A stretch of DNA of 32,534 bases from DAOTXK01 sp034435395 (GCA_034435395.1 DAOTXK010000104.1:1-32534), one strand, 5' to 3'; counted from the first letter of the stretch, positions 14,927 through 23,765 are shown. Made by a program: numbers and translations. Notes: generated by a model from the letters alone, not told the origin.

Positions 14927-16159
14927 ATGACCACCTCAACCGACTGCCCCACCGTCATCATCCGCGCCCAGCGAGAGGCGGCGATCCTCCGCCGCCATCC
15001 CTGGATTTTCTCCGGCGCGATCCAGACCGTGCGCGGCGACCCGGAACCCGGCGCGACCGTCCGCGTCCAGTCCGAGCGCGGCGGCTTCCTGGCCTGGGGC
15101 TACTGGAACCCCACCTCGCAGATTCGGGTCCGGCTGCTCTCCTGGGATGCGGGCGAGGTCATCGACGAATACTTCTGGTGGAGGCGCATCCGGCGGGCGG
15201 TGGCGGCCCGCTATGAGGATAACCTGATCTACGAAGGCGGCACCCCGACCGCCTACCGCCTGATTAACGCCGAGAACGACTATCTGCCCGGCCTGATCGT
15301 GGACCGCTACGGCGACTGGATCGTGCTGCAAGCCCTCACCCTGGGCATCGAGACCCGCAAAACGATGCTGGTCCGGCAACTGGAGGAGGTGCTGCATCCG
15401 GCGGGCATCTACGAGCGCAGCGACGCCGAGGTGCGCGACAAAGAGGGCCTTGAGCCGGCGGTCGGCCTACTGACGGGCCGCGAGCCGCCCGAACTGATCG
15501 AGATCGACGAGCATGGGCGGCGCTTCCTGGTGGACGTGCGGGCCGGGCATAAGACCGGTTTTTACCTGGACCAGCGGTTCAACCGCCGCCTGTTGGGAGA
15601 CCTGCTGCGCTTCGACCCCGACGCGCCCAAAAAGACGGTGCTCGACGCCTTCGGCTACACCGGCGGCTTCAGCGTCTACGCGCTGGACGGGCTGGCCCGG
15701 CGGGTGGTCACGGTCGATTCGTCGGCGGAGGCCATCGCGCTGGCCCGGCGCAACCTGGCGCTCAACGGCTTCACCGTGCCGGACGACGACCTGGTCGTGG
15801 CGGACGTGTTTGAGTACCTGCGCCTGTGCCGCGACCAGGCCCGCCAGTTCGACCTCATCATCCTCGATCCGCCCAAGTTCGCCCCCACCCAGGCCCAGGT
15901 GGAGAGCGCCGCGCGCGGCTATAAGGACATCAACCTGCTGGCCTTCAAGCTGCTGCGGCCCGGCGGGCTGCTGCTGACGTTCTCCTGCTCCGGCGCGGTG
16001 AGCGCCGACCTGTTCTGGAAGATCGTGTTCGGGGCGCTGGTGGACTCCGGGCGGGAGGCGCAGGTCCTGCAAACGCTCGGCCCCGGGCCGGATCACCCCG
16101 TCGCCCTGACCTTCCCCGAAGGCGCGTATCTTAAGGGGCTGCTGCTCCGGGTGTATTAA
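14927..16159 (+). CDS. rlmI: RlmI-type 23S rRNA (cytosine-C5) methyltransferase
   Basis: 410 residues from the ATG at 14927. The N-terminal region resembles a PUA domain (REAAILRRHPWIFSGAIQ). It is followed by the RlmI-type segments NAENDYLPGLIVDRYGDW and RAGHKTGFYLDQRFNR, then a Rossmann SAM site VLDAFGYTGGFSVYAL, the DPPKFAP motif, and the catalytic cysteine in LLTFSCSG. RlmI methylates C1962 of E. coli 23S rRNA; the same role is likely here, though relatives with other targets exist. A TTG at 14900 would extend the protein by nine residues but has no good support. Confidence 0.9.
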   Translation: MTTSTDCPTVIIRAQREAAILRRHPWIFSGAIQTVRGDPEPGATVRVQSERGGFLAWGYWNPTSQIRVRLLSWDAGEVIDEYFWWRRIRRAVAARYEDNLIYEGGTPTAYRLINAENDYLPGLIVDRYGDWIVLQALTLGIETRKTMLVRQLEEVLHPAGIYERSDAEVRDKEGLEPAVGLLTGREPPELIEIDEHGRRFLVDVRAGHKTGFYLDQRFNRRLLGDLLRFDPDAPKKTVLDAFGYTGGFSVYALDGLARRVVTVDSSAEAIALARRNLALNGFTVPDDDLVVADVFEYLRLCRDQARQFDLIILDPPKFAPTQAQVESAARGYKDINLLAFKLLRPGGLLLTFSCSGAVSADLFWKIVFGALVDSGREAQVLQTLGPGPDHPVALTFPEGAYLKGLLLRVY

Positions 16160-16198
16160 GTCCGCCGCGCGGGAAACCGCCCTCGCTACAGAACCTCC

Positions 16199-16248
16199 CA
16201 AGCCGCCAGCCGATATTGGCCCGACAAGCGCAGGGGTCAGGCGGCTTG
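16199..16248. terminator. inverted repeat between convergent genes
   Basis: Perfect 9-bp arms CAAGCCGCC (16199-16207) and GGCGGCTTG (16240-16248) separated by 32 bases. It lies between the ends of rlmI (+) and the baeRF gene (-). Neither side has a clear T-tract, so the terminator role is tentative. Confidence 0.35.
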
Positions 16249-16283
16249 CAGATGTCAGTTCGTAATCACTCAATAACTGCGCT

Positions 16284-17453
16284 TCAATAGCGGAAAACCG
16301 CGATAGCTGGCGAGTCCGCTGGCATTTCCGCCTGGGAAAGTGCGTACAAGCTTCCACCATTTTGAAGGGTCTGCATCGCTGCAAAATCCAACAGAGGGAG
16401 ATCGTCCTCTTGGCTTTGCACTTCCTGGTAATGAATCACTTTCCCTGTGTCACGATTGAACATGCCCCAGACCTGAGTATCGGCGGCTAAGACCAGCTTG
16501 CCCACACGCCCCAAAAAGGCAGCCGCCACAATCTCCTCCAGGTTGTCCGTCGCTTGATCGGTGTGGGCGAGTTGCTGGTATTCCTTTATCACTTTTTCCA
16601 CTTCCTCACGGAAATAGGGTTCTACAATAGGCCAGGCCTGTTCCTGCAATTCTTCAGGGCGCATCGACTCCGGGCTGCCTGCGATGCTTTCTGGCATGAT
16701 GCGTGCGTAGTCGCTGACCTTCCGATAAATCGGCAGCAAGTAATCAACGCCGGCCAAGACCAATGGCGCTTGCTGCTCTCGGAAAATTTCTTTCAGGCCA
16801 GCATCGACCAGATTGAGATAACGCTCAATTCTGACTTTCCGCTCCTCATCACCCGGACCATGTCCATGGAACATGCCGGCAGGCATTCTACCCTCTGAGG
16901 TGCTCGGTGAGGCACTCGTGCGAAACTGCAACTGCTTTTCCAGATCATCGAATGGAAGAGCCTCGTCCAGGCGCTGGGGTGTGTCCTCCGGCAGATCAAT
17001 TTGCCCGACAGTATGACGTGTGCCTTCAAACAGGCGAACCTCATTCTGGCTGATTGCCAGGATGTAATAATGTCCGTTGTTCGTGAACAGCGGCAAGATC
17101 GGTTTTACATAATAGGATCGAGCAATGATGAGCAGTTCTTCCACACGAAATGGCAGATGATAGTAATGGAAGTCATCCGAGGCGATAAATACGGCTAATC
17201 CATCGCGCTGATGCCGCCAGAAAAGCGAATCCTCCCATAAGGCTTGCGCGGGTTGCAGCAGCGCGCTAACGTCACGCGGTTTCATCCCGTTATCCAGTAA
17301 TTGCCGTTCAGCTTCCCGCAGAAGATTCTTAAAGCGTATGGGGTCTTGTTGGGTATCCTGACCCGCACGATGGGTCGGTAGAAAGATAGAGAGGCTTGGA
17401 TTTTGGGTTTGCTGGGCCAACAATCTTAGCTGATCCAACGTCAGATTTTCCAT
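16284..17453 (-). CDS. baeRF-family protein (bacterial homologue of archaeo-eukaryotic release factor)
   Basis: 389 residues. The N-terminal NPSLSIFLPTHRAGQDTQQDPIRFKNLLREAE (residues 18-49, given here as its key text NPSLSIFLPTHRAG) and the later FEGTRHTVGQIDLPEDTP and LVLAGVDYLLPIYRK match what I recall of the baeRF group, which shares folds with aRF1/eRF1 and Pelota. Members are thought to act on ribosomes, in rescue or hibernation, and Mycobacterium Rv2629 and Balon are relatives or analogues. There is no GGQ motif. A glycine/histidine-rich loop (GMFHGHGPGDEERK) lies near residue 195. AAGGGA precedes the ATG. The gene is A+T-richer than most of the window, which may indicate transfer. Confidence 0.7.
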   Translation of the reverse strand: MENLTLDQLRLLAQQTQNPSLSIFLPTHRAGQDTQQDPIRFKNLLREAERQLLDNGMKPRDVSALLQPAQALWEDSLFWRHQRDGLAVFIASDDFHYYHLPFRVEELLIIARSYYVKPILPLFTNNGHYYILAISQNEVRLFEGTRHTVGQIDLPEDTPQRLDEALPFDDLEKQLQFRTSASPSTSEGRMPAGMFHGHGPGDEERKVRIERYLNLVDAGLKEIFREQQAPLVLAGVDYLLPIYRKVSDYARIMPESIAGSPESMRPEELQEQAWPIVEPYFREEVEKVIKEYQQLAHTDQATDNLEEIVAAAFLGRVGKLVLAADTQVWGMFNRDTGKVIHYQEVQSQEDDLPLLDFAAMQTLQNGGSLYALSQAEMPADSPAIAVFRY

Positions 17454-17537
17454 TCATCGTTCCCTTTGGCTTTTCTGTCATAGACAGATTATAGAGTTTA
17501 AATTTCTGAAAAGACCTCGCAAAGGTGATATCAGTGA

Positions 17538-17555
17538 ACCCCTGTAACAAGGGGT
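17538..17555 (-). promoter_or_regulatory. stem-loop at the predicted 5' end of the baeRF transcript
   Basis: ACCCCT (17538-17543) pairs with AGGGGT (17550-17555) across a 6-base loop. The predicted transcription start from the promoter at 17562-17591 is around 17555, so the hairpin would form the very 5' end of the mRNA, a position that often protects transcripts from decay. Confidence 0.4.
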
Positions 17556-17561
17556 GACATG

Positions 17562-17591
17562 AGTATATATTGCGGCGGGCTTCTTGGACAA
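17562..17591 (-). promoter_or_regulatory. candidate promoter of the baeRF gene
   Basis: On the minus strand: TTGTCC at 17591-17586 as -35, an 18-bp spacer, and TATACT at 17567-17562 as -10 (five of six). It would give a leader of about 100 bases. The rest of the gap up to the VIT1-family gene at 17751 shows nothing recognisable. Confidence 0.5.
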
Positions 17592-17750
17592 ATTTAAGCC
17601 TGAGCCTGGAAGCGCGGGCCGCCGCTTGGCGTGGGCGGAGGCCCGGTCGGCTCCAACAACCTGTTGGGCGGCCAACCCCTGGCACGGCTAACCACCGACG
17701 CCCCCGCGCCCTCAATCGACGGCCCGATATCCTTACCTGCCGTCTGCCTC

Positions 17751-18623
17751 TCAGATGTCAACGCCCAGCCACGTGCGCATGAGGAAGCCTACCAGGAAAC
17801 TGAACGCCGCCACCCCCAGACTCAGCCCGGTCATCTCCAAAAATCGCCTCCGGAACGGTTCGTCCCTGGCCACGGAGATGTAGTAGTTGAACAAGGCGAT
17901 GATCAGGACGGCCCCAGTCAGCGTGCAGACCAGGCACAGGTAGTAATTCGTCAGCAGCAGATAGGGCAGGATGAGCAGCAGAACGGTGACCAGATAGGCC
18001 ACCCCCGTGTAAATCGAGGCTCTCACCGGATTTTTGGCCGTCTCCTCGGTCTTCGTGGACAGGTACTCGGAGGCCCCCATCGACAGCGCGGCAGCGATGC
18101 CGGTGATCGAACCGGTCAGGGCAATCAGCTTGGTGTCTTGCAGCGCCAGGGTCAGACCCGCCAGCGCGCCGGTCAGTTCGACCAGCGCATCGTTCAGGCC
18201 CAACACCATCGAGCCAACGTAGCGCAGCCGGTCTTCGTCCAGCAGTTGGAGAAAAGCTGCCTCATGTCGGTTCTCCTCAAGCATGATGGTCTCAGCCTCG
18301 GGGATCACCTCGCGCAGTTGCTCATAGCTGTCCTGGATATCTTCCTCCCCCCGCTCCATCAACTTGACGCCGAAAGTGAAGCCGAATACCCGGCTGAGCC
18401 AGTAGTACGTCCAGACCTTCAGCTGGTCAGGGGCCACATCCTGCCGGGTATGGGTTCGCCACTGCTGGTAGTGCCGGTGCTCGTCGGCGGCAATGGTCTC
18501 CAGTATGCGCCGATTTTCAGGCTGTTTGACCCTCTTGGCTAACCTGCTGTAAATGTGGTGCTCGGTGATTTCATTTTTCTGAAAAACCAGCAGCTTCCTG
18601 CGCAATTCCTCACTGATAGCCAT
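17751..18623 (-). CDS. ferritin-like domain / VIT1-CCC1 family iron transporter (MbfA-like)
   Basis: 290 residues. The first 120 residues form a ferritin-like (rubrerythrin-type) four-helix bundle with di-iron ligand candidates: E18 and E21 in KNEITEHH, E48-x-x-H51 in ADEHRHY, and the EENRHEAAF motif near residue 112. The remaining part is a VIT1/CCC1 membrane domain with about five helices, including GLNDALVELTGALAG, ITGIAAALSMGASEYLS and three C-terminal hydrophobic stretches. The architecture matches MbfA/Er-VIT1 proteins, which export or detoxify ferrous iron (and Mn). It is transcribed divergently from ligA across a 261-bp gap. Confidence 0.88.
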   Translation of the reverse strand: MAISEELRRKLLVFQKNEITEHHIYSRLAKRVKQPENRRILETIAADEHRHYQQWRTHTRQDVAPDQLKVWTYYWLSRVFGFTFGVKLMERGEEDIQDSYEQLREVIPEAETIMLEENRHEAAFLQLLDEDRLRYVGSMVLGLNDALVELTGALAGLTLALQDTKLIALTGSITGIAAALSMGASEYLSTKTEETAKNPVRASIYTGVAYLVTVLLLILPYLLLTNYYLCLVCTLTGAVLIIALFNYYISVARDEPFRRRFLEMTGLSLGVAAFSFLVGFLMRTWLGVDI

Positions 18624-18748
18624 GCTTCAGCACCCTTAGCGCCAATGCTCAAGCGTCCCGATTCTCAGCGCCCTTGAAGTGCCTCAGAGAGTCAGGCCGC
18701 CCCACTGCTGATCATCCGGCCACATCATATAACAAAACGACATGTGGC

Positions 18749-18754
18749 ATTATA
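18749..18754 (-). promoter_or_regulatory. -10 element for the VIT1-family gene
   Basis: Perfect TATAAT on the minus strand (18754-18749), about 126 bp upstream of the start codon. No good -35 is seen. A long leader would result, which leaves room for iron-responsive control, though no operator is recognised. Confidence 0.35.
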
Positions 18755-18837
18755 CAGGTAATACTGAACTGCGCCACCGATCCGACCAATGTCCGCCCTG
18801 CCCGCGTTTCCCGTCGCCCAGATGTTCCACTCTCCGC

Positions 18838-18843
18838 TATAAT
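18838..18843 (+). promoter_or_regulatory. -10 element for ligA
   Basis: Perfect TATAAT 41 bp upstream of the ligA ATG. A matching -35 is not obvious at 16-18 bp. It sits in the divergent gap shared with the VIT1-family gene. Confidence 0.4.
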
Positions 18844-18884
18844 AGACCCGCATTGACCACCCTTGCCGGAATAGAGTACCAACC

Positions 18885-20960
18885 ATGCCCAAGACACCCG
18901 CTGAACGAGCCGCTGAACTGCGCGAGCAGATCAACTACCACAACTACCGCTACTTCGTCCTCAACGACCCGGTTATCAGCGACCCGGAATACGACAGGCT
19001 GCTGGCCGAGCTGGAGCAGATCGAGGCCGACCACCCGGAGCTGGTCACGCCCGACTCGCCCACCCAACGCGCCGGGTCCGATCTCCAGCCGGACTTCGCC
19101 AAAGTCCGCCACCCGGCCCTGGTCGGCAGCCTGGCTAAAGCCTTCAACGAGGACGAGATCCGCGCCTGGCGGGAGCGCATCGGCAAGCTGCTGCCGGAAT
19201 CGTTGCGGGCGGGGGACGGCGGCTCCCTGGGGCCGCTCTTCAACCGCGACCCGCTCGACTACACGCTGGAGCCGAAGCTGGACGGCCTCTCCGTGGTGCT
19301 GCACTATACCGACGGCTTGCTGACGCTGGCCGCCACGCGCGGCGACGGCCTGGTGGGCGACGACGTGACCCTCAACGTCCGCACCATCCCCACCGTGCCG
19401 CTGCGCATCCCGGTGACCCCGGACGGTCCGCCGCCCCCGGCGCGACTGGCCGTGCGGGGCGAGGCTTTCATCTCCCTGTCCGACTTTGCGAAGCTCAACC
19501 AGCAGCAGCGCGAACGCGGCGAGCCGGAGTTCATCAATCCCCGCAACGCGGCCAGCGGCGCGCTCAAAAACAAGGATGTGCGCATCACCGCCCGCCGCCC
19601 GCTGCGCGTCTTCGTCTACGGCATCGTCGCGGCTTCAAACGGGAGCGTCCCCCGCACCCAGTGGGAGCGGCTGAGTTATCTTAAGGCGCTGGGCTTCCTG
19701 GTGCCGGCGGATATCGCCCACTTTGACGACCTCGACTCGTTGATCGCCGCCATCCCCGCCTGGCAGGCACGCCGCGACCAGCTCGACTACGAGATCGACG
19801 GGCTGGTGATCAAGGTCAACGACCTCGCGCTGTGGGAGGTCCTGGGCGTGGTGGGCAACAAAAATCCGCGCGGCGCGATCGCCTACAAGTTCCCCGCCGA
19901 GGAACAGACCACCCGGCTGCTGGACGTGAAGTTCAGCGTGGGGCGGACCGGCGTGCTCAAGCCCGCCGCCGTGGTGGAGCCGGTCTTCGTCGGCGGCACC
20001 ACCATCCGCAACGTCACCCTGCACAACTTCGACCAGATCGCCGAGAAGGATATCCGCATCGGCGACACGGTGATCGTCAAACGCGCCGGGGACGTGATCC
20101 CCTATATTGAGGGCGTCGTCCCGGAGGAGCGGGACGGCTCCGAGCGGCCCATCACCGTGCCGGAGCGCTGCCCGTTCTGCGACTCGCCCGTGGTCCGCCC
20201 GGAGGGGATGGTGGACTACTACTGCTCCAACCCCTACTGCCCGGAGCGCGTCTTCCGCAGCCTGGAGTTTTTTGTCTCCAAGGGCGCGCTGGACATCGAA
20301 GGGCTGGGCACGCAGACCGTCAAGCTGCTGCTGGGCGAGGGGTTGATCCGGGACGAGGCGGACATCTTCACCCTGAAAGCGGAAGACCTGCTGCCGCTGG
20401 AAGGCTTCGCCGAAAAGAAGGTCGAGAATCTGCTGGCGGGCATCGAGGCCGCCAAACACCGCCCCCTGGACCGGCTGATCACGGCCCTGGGCATCGAAGG
20501 TGTGGGCGAGATCATGGCGGGGACGCTGGCCGAGCAGTTCGGGAGCATCGACGCCCTGGCCGCGGCCTCGGTGGACGAGCTGGACGCCATCGAGGGGGTG
20601 GGGCCGAACATCGCTCAGGCCATCCATGACTGGTTCCAGGACCCCTTCCACCAGACACTGATCGCCAAGCTCAAGGCGGCGGGCGTGGAGATGGCCGCGC
20701 GCCCGGCGGGGGCGACGCGGGCCTCCGACGCGCTGGCCGGGCTGACCTTCGTGCTGACCGGGACGCTGCCCACCCTGACCCGCGAGGAAGCCACGGCGCT
20801 GATCCAGGCCCACGGCGGCAAGGTGACGGGCAGTGTCAGCCAGAAGACCGATTACGTGGTGGCCGGGGAGGCGGCGGGCAGCAAGCTGACCAGGGCGCAG
20901 CAGTTGGGCATCCCCGTGCTCGACGAGGACGCCCTGCGGGCGATGATCGCCGGCGCATGA
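18885..20960 (+). CDS. ligA: NAD-dependent DNA ligase LigA
   Basis: 691 residues, the usual LigA size. Domains in order: the Ia NAD-binding domain with YFVLNDPVISDPEYDRL (residues 23-39); the nucleotidyltransferase domain with EPKLDGLS, where Lys131 is the AMP-carrying lysine; the OB fold with VGRTGVLKPAAVVEPV; the zinc finger CPFC...YYCSNPYCP; the helix-hairpin-helix region with GVGEIMAGTL and IEGVGPNIAQAI; and the C-terminal BRCT domain (FVLTGTLPTLTREEA). Relative to E. coli (Lys115), about 15 extra residues lie before the active site, around residues 101-121 (a glycine-rich GDGGSLG loop). It seals nicks in replication and repair. Confidence 0.97.
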   Translation: MPKTPAERAAELREQINYHNYRYFVLNDPVISDPEYDRLLAELEQIEADHPELVTPDSPTQRAGSDLQPDFAKVRHPALVGSLAKAFNEDEIRAWRERIGKLLPESLRAGDGGSLGPLFNRDPLDYTLEPKLDGLSVVLHYTDGLLTLAATRGDGLVGDDVTLNVRTIPTVPLRIPVTPDGPPPPARLAVRGEAFISLSDFAKLNQQQRERGEPEFINPRNAASGALKNKDVRITARRPLRVFVYGIVAASNGSVPRTQWERLSYLKALGFLVPADIAHFDDLDSLIAAIPAWQARRDQLDYEIDGLVIKVNDLALWEVLGVVGNKNPRGAIAYKFPAEEQTTRLLDVKFSVGRTGVLKPAAVVEPVFVGGTTIRNVTLHNFDQIAEKDIRIGDTVIVKRAGDVIPYIEGVVPEERDGSERPITVPERCPFCDSPVVRPEGMVDYYCSNPYCPERVFRSLEFFVSKGALDIEGLGTQTVKLLLGEGLIRDEADIFTLKAEDLLPLEGFAEKKVENLLAGIEAAKHRPLDRLITALGIEGVGEIMAGTLAEQFGSIDALAAASVDELDAIEGVGPNIAQAIHDWFQDPFHQTLIAKLKAAGVEMAARPAGATRASDALAGLTFVLTGTLPTLTREEATALIQAHGGKVTGSVSQKTDYVVAGEAAGSKLTRAQQLGIPVLDEDALRAMIAGA

Positions 20961-20972
20961 TCTTACGCGCGC

Positions 20973-21008
20973 AGCGGCGGGCTGGGGGTCCGCCGCCCCC
21001 CCGCCGCT
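20973..21008. terminator. GC-rich hairpin between convergent ligA and membrane-protein genes
   Basis: Perfect 9-bp arms AGCGGCGGG (20973-20981) and CCCGCCGCT (21000-21008) with an 18-base loop. It overlaps the stop codon of the minus-strand gene. It could stop both convergent transcripts, but there is no T-tract. Confidence 0.4.
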
Positions 21009-21942
21009 ACCTGTCCTCCTCCGTCTTCTCCCGTCGCTCCTTCACCGGGAAGATGGCGACCAGCCCCAGCGCCGCCATGTCGCCGAACAGCAGCGGGGCC
21101 AGGAACGGCGCGCCGCGCATGAAACGCTCCGGCACGATGACGTTGCGGGTCGCCAGGTCGGCCTGGACGTGCAGGAAAAAGCCGATCACGCCGGCCGCCA
21201 GCAGCAGGATCATGGCCACGATGTAGGTGATGGTGTCGCCCCGGCCCGGTTGCTTCAGTAGCCCGTAGGTCACGGCAGCCACCGTGCCGAAGACGCCGAT
21301 CACCGTCGGCACCCACACCCACAGGTTCTGGAAGTTGAAGCGCCCGTGATCCAGCACACTGCTGAGCAGTGTCGCCAGGATGCCCAACCCCACCCAGATG
21401 CAGTACTGCTGCCGCTTGCTGAAAGGCACGCGCCAGCGGGCCACGCCCGGCACGATCATCCAGCCACTATCCGGCGGGTCTTCGTAGACGGCGGCGATCA
21501 CGCCCAGCACGCCCACCAGCGAGAAGGTCAGCGGACCAATCACCGGCGGCCCGAAGACAAACAGCGCCACCGTCACGTCCACCGGGCCGAGGCCGCTGGG
21601 CGGGACGGTGCGCTGCACGTGAAAGTACGCGCCCAGCAGCCCGACGACGATGCTCACCGCCAGCACGGCGAAGGCCAGCAGGATGGCCGCCGTCCGATGC
21701 CGGAGGGAGATCGCCCCGGCGACCAGCAGGACCACCCCCGCCGCCGGGCCAAAAATGATCGGTATCCACTCGTTGGGCCGGATCGTCCCGTTCATGCCGT
21801 GCGCCAGGAAGATGTCCAGGCCCAGGAACATCAGGTTGACGGCCACCATCACCATCATGAGCTGCTCACGGGTGATGGGAATCCGCCGCCCGGCGAGCAC
21901 GACGCCCTCCGCCGACAGGTGCCAGTCGCTCACGGCGCTCAT
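21007..21942 (-). CDS. multi-pass membrane protein coupled to the octaheme cytochrome
   Basis: 311 residues with about eight hydrophobic segments (roughly residues 27-48, 58-80, 84-107, 122-150, 178-197, 205-227, 237-260, 275-300). No heme-ligand pattern or known quinone-site motif was recognised. It overlaps the octaheme cytochrome gene by 4 bp (ATGA), so it is translationally coupled to it and may be its membrane partner, for example for anchoring or for exchanging electrons with quinones; this is inference. The C-terminal tail is charged (KERREKTEEDR). Confidence 0.75.
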   Translation of the reverse strand: MSAVSDWHLSAEGVVLAGRRIPITREQLMMVMVAVNLMFLGLDIFLAHGMNGTIRPNEWIPIIFGPAAGVVLLVAGAISLRHRTAAILLAFAVLAVSIVVGLLGAYFHVQRTVPPSGLGPVDVTVALFVFGPPVIGPLTFSLVGVLGVIAAVYEDPPDSGWMIVPGVARWRVPFSKRQQYCIWVGLGILATLLSSVLDHGRFNFQNLWVWVPTVIGVFGTVAAVTYGLLKQPGRGDTITYIVAMILLLAAGVIGFFLHVQADLATRNVIVPERFMRGAPFLAPLLFGDMAALGLVAIFPVKERREKTEEDR

Positions 21943-23225
21943 TCAGCCCCACCCCAGCGCGGATGGACATACCCTTCCAGGTGCTCGACGGCGTACTGGC
22001 GCACTTCGGCCAGGTCATGGAGCACCTCGTAAGCGCCGTGCCACTGCGAATAATCCGGCCCCTGCATCCAGATGCCGAACTTGGCGGTGCGGCCCCAGTG
22101 GTGCCACAGGTTGAAGATCACAAAGTCGATCGGCTCGTCGAACGGCTCGTCCGTCAGCGCCCCCGCTGCCGTCAGTTGCCCGCGCAGGTCCTCGCCCTCC
22201 TGCGTCCACTCGTTGACCCGCTCGGTGGCGGCGTCGGCGGCGGTGTAGAAGTCCTCCACGAAGTTCCGGTTGTGACACTCCAGGCAGACCGTCTTCATCC
22301 GCACCTGGTTATCCGACCAGCCGGGACGGCGCGTCGAGACCGGCTCAAAGAGGAACCAGGTCAGGCGGTCGCCCACGTCGTGGGTGGACCCCGCCGCGCC
22401 GATGCCGCCGATGTGGCAGGTTGAGCAGGTGGGGGCCGGGAAGTCCTCCACCGTGACCGTGCCCGGTTCGGCGTCCCAGTTCCAGTTGTCGCTCAACGTG
22501 GCGTAGGCGATGCCGTGCGGCGATTCCTGGTAAATCTCAAACTGCGGGTGGTCTGGCCCGATGTGGCAGGCGTTGCAGGTCTCCGGACGGCGGGACTGCT
22601 CCAGGCTGAATTCGTGGCGCAGGTGGCACCGCTGGCATTCGCCCGCCGAGCCGTCCGCCTGCGGGCGGCCAATGTTGTGGCAGCCGTAGCAGGTGAAGCG
22701 GGTCAGGGCATCACCCTCCAGCGCGGCGATGGCATTACGCGAGCGGTCGGCCAGGGGCTGGCCCTCGGTGATGCCCAGGTAGCGCGCCAGGTGATCGTCG
22801 GAGAGGTCCTGCGCGCCGGCGACGGCCACATAAGCGGGCAGGCTGTGTCGGCTCTGATAAAATTGCGCCACCTCGGCGGTGTGGCACCGCTCACAGCGGG
22901 CCGGCGTCGGCGACCCCAGCACCCAGGTCCCCTCGTGCTCGACCGCGCCGGGGTAATCCGCCGCCACCTGGTGGCAGTCCTCGCAGATCACATCCGCCGC
23001 CGCCATGGTGCTCACCCCATATTGTTCGACGATGCCGGGCGTGGTATCGGCGTGGCACCGGACGCAGGCGTTATCGCTGCCCGCCAGCACGTTGACCCGC
23101 CCGCTGAAGCCCTCCCCGGTCAGGGCCGGGCGGAAGATCACGGCCAGCACGATCACCAGCCCGACGAACACCACCGTGGCCACGGCTGCCGTGATGAGCA
23201 CGCGTTGACTCTCCAGAAATCTCAT
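21939..23225 (-). CDS. octaheme c-type cytochrome, hydroxylamine oxidoreductase (HAO) family
   Basis: 428 residues from the ATG at 23225 (AAGGGGGAC upstream). One membrane helix at about residues 9-31 anchors the protein facing the cell exterior. Eight CxxCH heme sites lie near residues 54, 81, 111, 179, 197, 217, 267 and 314. The segment DHPQFEIYQESPHG after the sixth heme and WMQGPDYSQWHGAYEVL near the C-terminus recall the HAO/octaheme cytochrome c family, whose members convert hydroxylamine, nitrite or NO. Whether the P460 tyrosine crosslink of oxidative HAO exists cannot be decided here. It lies downstream of a cytochrome d1 gene and overlaps the membrane-protein gene by 4 bp. Confidence 0.88.
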   Translation of the reverse strand: MRFLESQRVLITAAVATVVFVGLVIVLAVIFRPALTGEGFSGRVNVLAGSDNACVRCHADTTPGIVEQYGVSTMAAADVICEDCHQVAADYPGAVEHEGTWVLGSPTPARCERCHTAEVAQFYQSRHSLPAYVAVAGAQDLSDDHLARYLGITEGQPLADRSRNAIAALEGDALTRFTCYGCHNIGRPQADGSAGECQRCHLRHEFSLEQSRRPETCNACHIGPDHPQFEIYQESPHGIAYATLSDNWNWDAEPGTVTVEDFPAPTCSTCHIGGIGAAGSTHDVGDRLTWFLFEPVSTRRPGWSDNQVRMKTVCLECHNRNFVEDFYTAADAATERVNEWTQEGEDLRGQLTAAGALTDEPFDEPIDFVIFNLWHHWGRTAKFGIWMQGPDYSQWHGAYEVLHDLAEVRQYAVEHLEGYVHPRWGGAE

Positions 23226-23398
23226 CGGCTGTCCCCCTTTGTGAACGCCTGGCGCAAACCACTTGCCGGTTGAGGCGCGAAACCTCTTTTTTTCACCGCT
23301 GAGCTTCCGGCGCGGGATCGCCCCCACCCGCCCTGATGAAGCAGGTCTCACCGAATATACTCAAAATTATCCCCGCTGTACACACCCGGCGGGAGAAT

Positions 23399-23657
23399 TC
23401 ATGCCCCCAGGGCTTTGACACGCGGCCAGACGTGGACGGCAAAAACCAGCGCCGCCCCGGCCTCCGCCAGACGGCCCGGCAGAGCCAGCGCCGCCAGCCC
23501 GCCGCCGACCAGCAGATGAACGGCCACCGGGTGCAGCGCCGTGATCACTGGCGGGTTGGTGGAAGGTGATCGCCGTCGGCACCGCCGCCGCTATGAGCAG
23601 CCCGGCCAGCAGGTAAACCAGCGACGTTTTGATCAACCAGCGGGTCAGCGGCGGCAT
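23399..23657 (-). pseudogene. small membrane protein gene broken by a frameshift
   Basis: From the ATG at 23657 one frame encodes MPPLTRWLIKTSLVYLLAGL and another hydrophobic stretch, then degenerates into a Gly/Arg/Ser-rich sequence near 23555. The +1 frame takes over at that point with NPPVITALHPVAVHLLVGGG and ends FAVHVWPRVKALGA at the TGA 23401-23399. Together they make about 84 residues of membrane protein. I recall longer relatives with a similar start, an HLLVxGW motif and a WxRVK end near respiratory genes, so an internal deletion is also possible. The gap 23226-23398 shows nothing else. Confidence 0.6.
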
Positions 23658-23765
23658 GGCTCATGCCCTCTCCATGACCGACCCTCTCTTCGTGCAACGT
23701 CAGACGGGGGTCCGACGCCGCCAATCGGGGAGACGGAGCAGCCCCCGTCCCCCGGCCCCTCCTCG

